From: Clostridiaceae bacterium
Lineage (GTDB): Bacteria; Bacillota; Clostridia; Saccharofermentanales; UBA5734
Reading direction: 5' to 3'
DNA length: 24,528 bases
NCBI GenBank assembly: GCA_012519875.1
Contig: JAAYPL010000029.1
Span: 1-24,528, forward strand
Made by a program: the position numbers and the translations under genes. Shown one piece after another: positions 21,589 through 24,528 of the stretch. The notes under the pieces were generated by a model that made no database searches, was not told where the DNA came from, and saw only the letters and a program-made list of their open reading frames with translations. Each line of letters opens with the position of its first letter. Position 1 is the stretch's first letter.

Positions 21589-24528
21589 ATGCAGGCATCA
21601 CTATATCACCTTGTCAAAATAATCCTCGGGGACCAACCGATCCTCAATAAGGTTGCGGAATGCGGCGGTCTGATAACCGGTATTACGGTGCGAAAAAACA
21701 ACACGATTTGGGTTAATTGCCTTTTGGAAAAACCTTGCCCGGCAGAGCTGTTGTGTGAAGTTGAACAAAGTCTCGAGCAGGCACTGGATGTTGCGGAGGT
21801 GATCTTGCGGCAGCAATACGGCCGGAGTCTGACCGCCGAGCAAAGTAGCGAATATGCCGCCGCTCTTCGCCCCTGGCTGATCCGTCATTTATGGAAAACC
21901 GATGCTTCCCAAGCCTCCATGCTTGCTCATGGTGATTTTCAGCCTGCCGATCGTTCGGTCAATATCTATTTGCCGGATGCGTGTTGCCGGTCGATTGCAG
22001 CTGAGACCATGACCTTTATTGATCGGATTTTTCATGAACATATCGCCGCCAAAACCGTTTTCACATTATGTTCATCTCTGGATGATTTGGTCGAATATAC
22101 CCGGAAAATGAACGACAGGCATCGACTTGAAGCCAATCAGGCCATGGCCTGTGCTACTCTGGTCAACCGATCGTCGCCGTCCAAGAAACCCGCCCCGCAA
22201 AACAAAAAAATGCGAACCCCTCGTCGTCAACCCAAGACGGAAGGTTTAATCTGGGGGAAAATGCACTCGGAACTCAAGCCAACGCCGATCAGCGGCCTGA
22301 GCAGTGAGTCCGGTTTGGTTCTGCTTGAAGGCAAGGTGTTTGATTTTGAGAGCCGCGTAGTCAGCAGCGGCACACGTGTGCTGATTAAATTCGGTCTCAC
22401 GGATTATCAGAACTCAATCGGCTGCATCTTATTTTTAAAACCGGAAGATCGGGAAGCCGTCGAAGAAAATCTGGTCGATGCCTGGATCCGGATCAACGCC
22501 GAGATTTCGTTTGATTCACAATTTGCCAAAGATCTGCAGGCCCGTGTCCTTGGCCTGCAAAGGGCTGAGCCGCCGCCGCCGCGTCAGGATACCGCGGTCC
22601 ACAAACGTATTGAACTCCATGCTCATACCAAAATGAGCGCCAAAGATTCGGTTGCCGACGCGACCGATCTGGTCAAGGCAGCAGCAGCTTTCGGACAACC
22701 GGCTCTGGCGATTACCGACCATGGTGTTGTTCAGGCGTTCCCGGATGTGGCCGCCGCCGCGGCCGATCTGGCGGCGAAAGGTCAACCGATCAAGATCATT
22801 TACGGTCTGGAGGCTTATCTGGTTGATGATGGTCCGGCTGTAGCCTGGCAAGCCGAGAAGGATAGCCTGGCCAACGGCTTTATTGCTTTGGATGTCGAAA
22901 CCACAGGCTTGGATCCGACGAAGGACCGCCTGATCGAAGTGGCTGCTTGCCGGTTCAAGCCCGACGGCAAGGGTGGCTTTGCGCCGGAAGAATCTTTGAT
23001 CAGCTTGGTTAATCCGGGTATCGCGGTTCCGGATAAATCCAGGGAGCTGACCGGTATCAGCACCGAAATGCTTCGCGAAGCGCCGGAGGTTTTTACTTTT
23101 TTGGAACAATTGGTTTCATTCATAGGCGACTGTCCGGTCGTGGCTCATAATGCCCTTTTTGACCTTGACTTTTTGCGGTGCGAAGGGTTCCGGACGCGCA
23201 AACCTGATGACCCCAGACTCAAGTTCAACCAACCGCTGATTGATACGCTGGCGCTGGCTCGGGCCATGCTGCCCCATTTGCCGGACCACAAACTGGATAC
23301 GGTCAGCCGCGATCTGTCGATCGATTTGGATCATCACCATCGGGCCGGCTCCGGTGCGATTGCCTGCGGTATGATTTTCAACATACTCTTTTCCCGAAGC
23401 GGTGCCAAAAACCTTGTGGACCTCAACCGAAAGCTGGGTCATCAGTCCCGGGAGGAGATCCTTGATCATAAGCGGACCATCAATCATGTTGTTCTGCTGG
23501 CCAGAAATGATGTCGGTTTATATCATTTGTACCGGCTGGTGTCGGCATCTCATATGCAATATTTTCACACACGCCCCCGCATCCCCAAAAGCCTGCTCCG
23601 GTATTTCCGTACCGGTCTGCTGGTTGGCGGCGCTTGCGAAGCCGGCGAAATTTTTCAGTCTGTACTGCAGATTTACCGGCAATCGGGAAATGACCTTGCC
23701 AAGGCTATGAGCCGTCTTTGCGCTCCTGACCTTGTCAGGCTGGTGCGCTTTTACGATTACCTTGAAATACAGCCGGTTGCCAACAATGCGTTTTATCTCA
23801 GAGATCCGGCCAGCGGTCTGACGTCGGTTGAAGATCTCATGAACCTGAACCGATTGATCGTTGAATTGGCCGGGCAGAATAAAAAACCGGTCTGCGCCAC
23901 CTGCGATGTGCACTTTATCCAGCCCCATGACGCCCAGTTCAGGCGCATCCTCATGACCGACATGGGTTATACCGACGCCGAGCTGCAGGCCGAACTCTTC
24001 TTACGGACCACCGACGAAATGCTGGAGGAGTTCGCCTATCTCGGAGAAAAACGGGCGCATGAGGTGGTGGTGTCCCATCCGGCAGATATCGCCGATCGTG
24101 TGCAGGAAGGGCTTAAACCTTTTCCCGAAGGTTCTTTCCCACCGATCATCACCTCGGCAGCCGATGAAATCCGTCAGCTGACCTGGGATACGGCTCACGC
24201 TGTTTATGGATTTGAAGGAGAATTGCCGCATCTTGTGAAGCAGCGTATCGACCAAGAGCTGTCCTCCATCATTGATAACGGTTTTGCGATTATGTATTAC
24301 ATCGCCTACAAACTGGTCAAAAAATCCAATGATGACGGCTATATCGTCGGTTCGCGGGGTTCGGTCGGCTCTTCTCTCGTGGCCACTCTCTGCGGCATTT
24401 CCGAGGTCAACCCGCTGCCGCCTCACTATATCTGCCCGGATTGCCATTACAGTATATTTGATACAACCGGTGCTTACGGATCGGGTTATGATCTGCCGGC
24501 TCGCGCCTGCCCCATGTGCGGCGCGCCA
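21589..24528 (+). CDS. polC: DNA polymerase III PolC, Gram-positive type (3' end beyond window)
   Basis: The replicative polymerase alpha subunit with built-in proofreading; 980 codons are visible, still open at the window end. Order: N-terminal domain (1 to about 230), OB fold (about 240-320), first part of the PHP domain (HAH at 344-346), exonuclease inserted at about 430-600, rest of the PHP domain, then the start of the polymerase core (DDGYIVGSRGSVGSSLVATL) and a zinc-binding CPDC/CPMC pair. The exonuclease has D435 and E437 and D525, but the third motif reads HHHRAGSGAIAC: G589 occupies the place of the catalytic Asp in HRAxxD. ATG 21589 directly follows the ispG stop; AGGAG at 21571-21575 is 13 bases away, so initiation is probably by coupling. 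Confidence 0.95.
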   Translation, partial: MQASLYHLVKIILGDQPILNKVAECGGLITGITVRKNNTIWVNCLLEKPCPAELLCEVEQSLEQALDVAEVILRQQYGRSLTAEQSSEYAAALRPWLIRHLWKTDASQASMLAHGDFQPADRSVNIYLPDACCRSIAAETMTFIDRIFHEHIAAKTVFTLCSSLDDLVEYTRKMNDRHRLEANQAMACATLVNRSSPSKKPAPQNKKMRTPRRQPKTEGLIWGKMHSELKPTPISGLSSESGLVLLEGKVFDFESRVVSSGTRVLIKFGLTDYQNSIGCILFLKPEDREAVEENLVDAWIRINAEISFDSQFAKDLQARVLGLQRAEPPPPRQDTAVHKRIELHAHTKMSAKDSVADATDLVKAAAAFGQPALAITDHGVVQAFPDVAAAAADLAAKGQPIKIIYGLEAYLVDDGPAVAWQAEKDSLANGFIALDVETTGLDPTKDRLIEVAACRFKPDGKGGFAPEESLISLVNPGIAVPDKSRELTGISTEMLREAPEVFTFLEQLVSFIGDCPVVAHNALFDLDFLRCEGFRTRKPDDPRLKFNQPLIDTLALARAMLPHLPDHKLDTVSRDLSIDLDHHHRAGSGAIACGMIFNILFSRSGAKNLVDLNRKLGHQSREEILDHKRTINHVVLLARNDVGLYHLYRLVSASHMQYFHTRPRIPKSLLRYFRTGLLVGGACEAGEIFQSVLQIYRQSGNDLAKAMSRLCAPDLVRLVRFYDYLEIQPVANNAFYLRDPASGLTSVEDLMNLNRLIVELAGQNKKPVCATCDVHFIQPHDAQFRRILMTDMGYTDAELQAELFLRTTDEMLEEFAYLGEKRAHEVVVSHPADIADRVQEGLKPFPEGSFPPIITSAADEIRQLTWDTAHAVYGFEGELPHLVKQRIDQELSSIIDNGFAIMYYIAYKLVKKSNDDGYIVGSRGSVGSSLVATLCGISEVNPLPPHYICPDCHYSIFDTTGAYGSGYDLPARACPMCGAP

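Noticed and set aside
1..24528. Mobile element, defence system, tRNA or rRNA genes
   Set aside because: No transposase, integrase, terminal repeats, cloverleaf or rRNA sequence was seen; nearly all DNA is assigned to conserved housekeeping genes.

Overview
The window looks like a core, housekeeping stretch of a chromosome from a Bacillota (Clostridia-like) bacterium of roughly balanced base composition. The evidence is a Gram-positive replicative polymerase PolC, a T-box leader in front of ileS, a fused IspH/ribosomal S1 gene downstream of cmk and plsC, strong Shine-Dalgarno (SD) sites, and the order rpsB-tsf-pyrH-frr-uppS-cdsA-dxr-rseP-ispG-polC. I cannot name a genus from sequence alone. 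No tRNA, rRNA, insertion sequence, phage gene or CRISPR array was seen.

Layout. 1-172: 3' part of a T-box leader with its terminator. 173-3325: isoleucyl-tRNA synthetase of the eukaryote-like type. 3421-6749: a site-2-type membrane protease, trpS, and the condensin partners scpA and scpB. 6798-7679: an RpiR/MurR-type regulator. 7694-11326: cmk, plsC and a 763-residue IspH-S1 fusion, with overlapping genes, closed by a bidirectional terminator. 11382-13065 (minus strand): a two-gene unit with a tandem GNAT acetyltransferase and an unrecognised zinc-knuckle protein with an acidic tail. 13066-13338: divergent control region with promoters both ways, helically phased T-tracts and a structured rpsB leader. 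13339-14800: rpsB and tsf, then a strong terminator. 14872-24528: pyrH, frr, uppS, cdsA, dxr, rseP, ispG and the first 980 codons of polC, which runs off the end.

How the genes fit together. The window mixes translation (IleRS, TrpRS, S1, S2, EF-Ts, RRF, probably the acetyltransferase), isoprenoid and envelope lipid synthesis (Dxr, IspG, IspH, UppS, CdsA, PlsC), membrane proteolysis (two M50 proteases), nucleotide supply (Cmk, PyrH) and chromosome upkeep (ScpA, ScpB, PolC). Dxr, IspG and IspH belong to the MEP pathway and UppS uses its product for the cell-wall carrier lipid.

Most worth a second look: PolC has Gly where the last catalytic Asp of its proofreading exonuclease should be. The IspH-S1 fusion carries a strong in-frame SD and ATG at the domain boundary, downstream of a 130-base island of about 24% GC with a promoter-like site. 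The rpsB leader can form two mutually exclusive structures, one masking the SD. The tandem acetyltransferase plus zinc-knuckle pair between the S1 and S2 genes is the best candidate for an undescribed, possibly ribosome-linked function. No clear novel multi-gene defence or mobile system is present.
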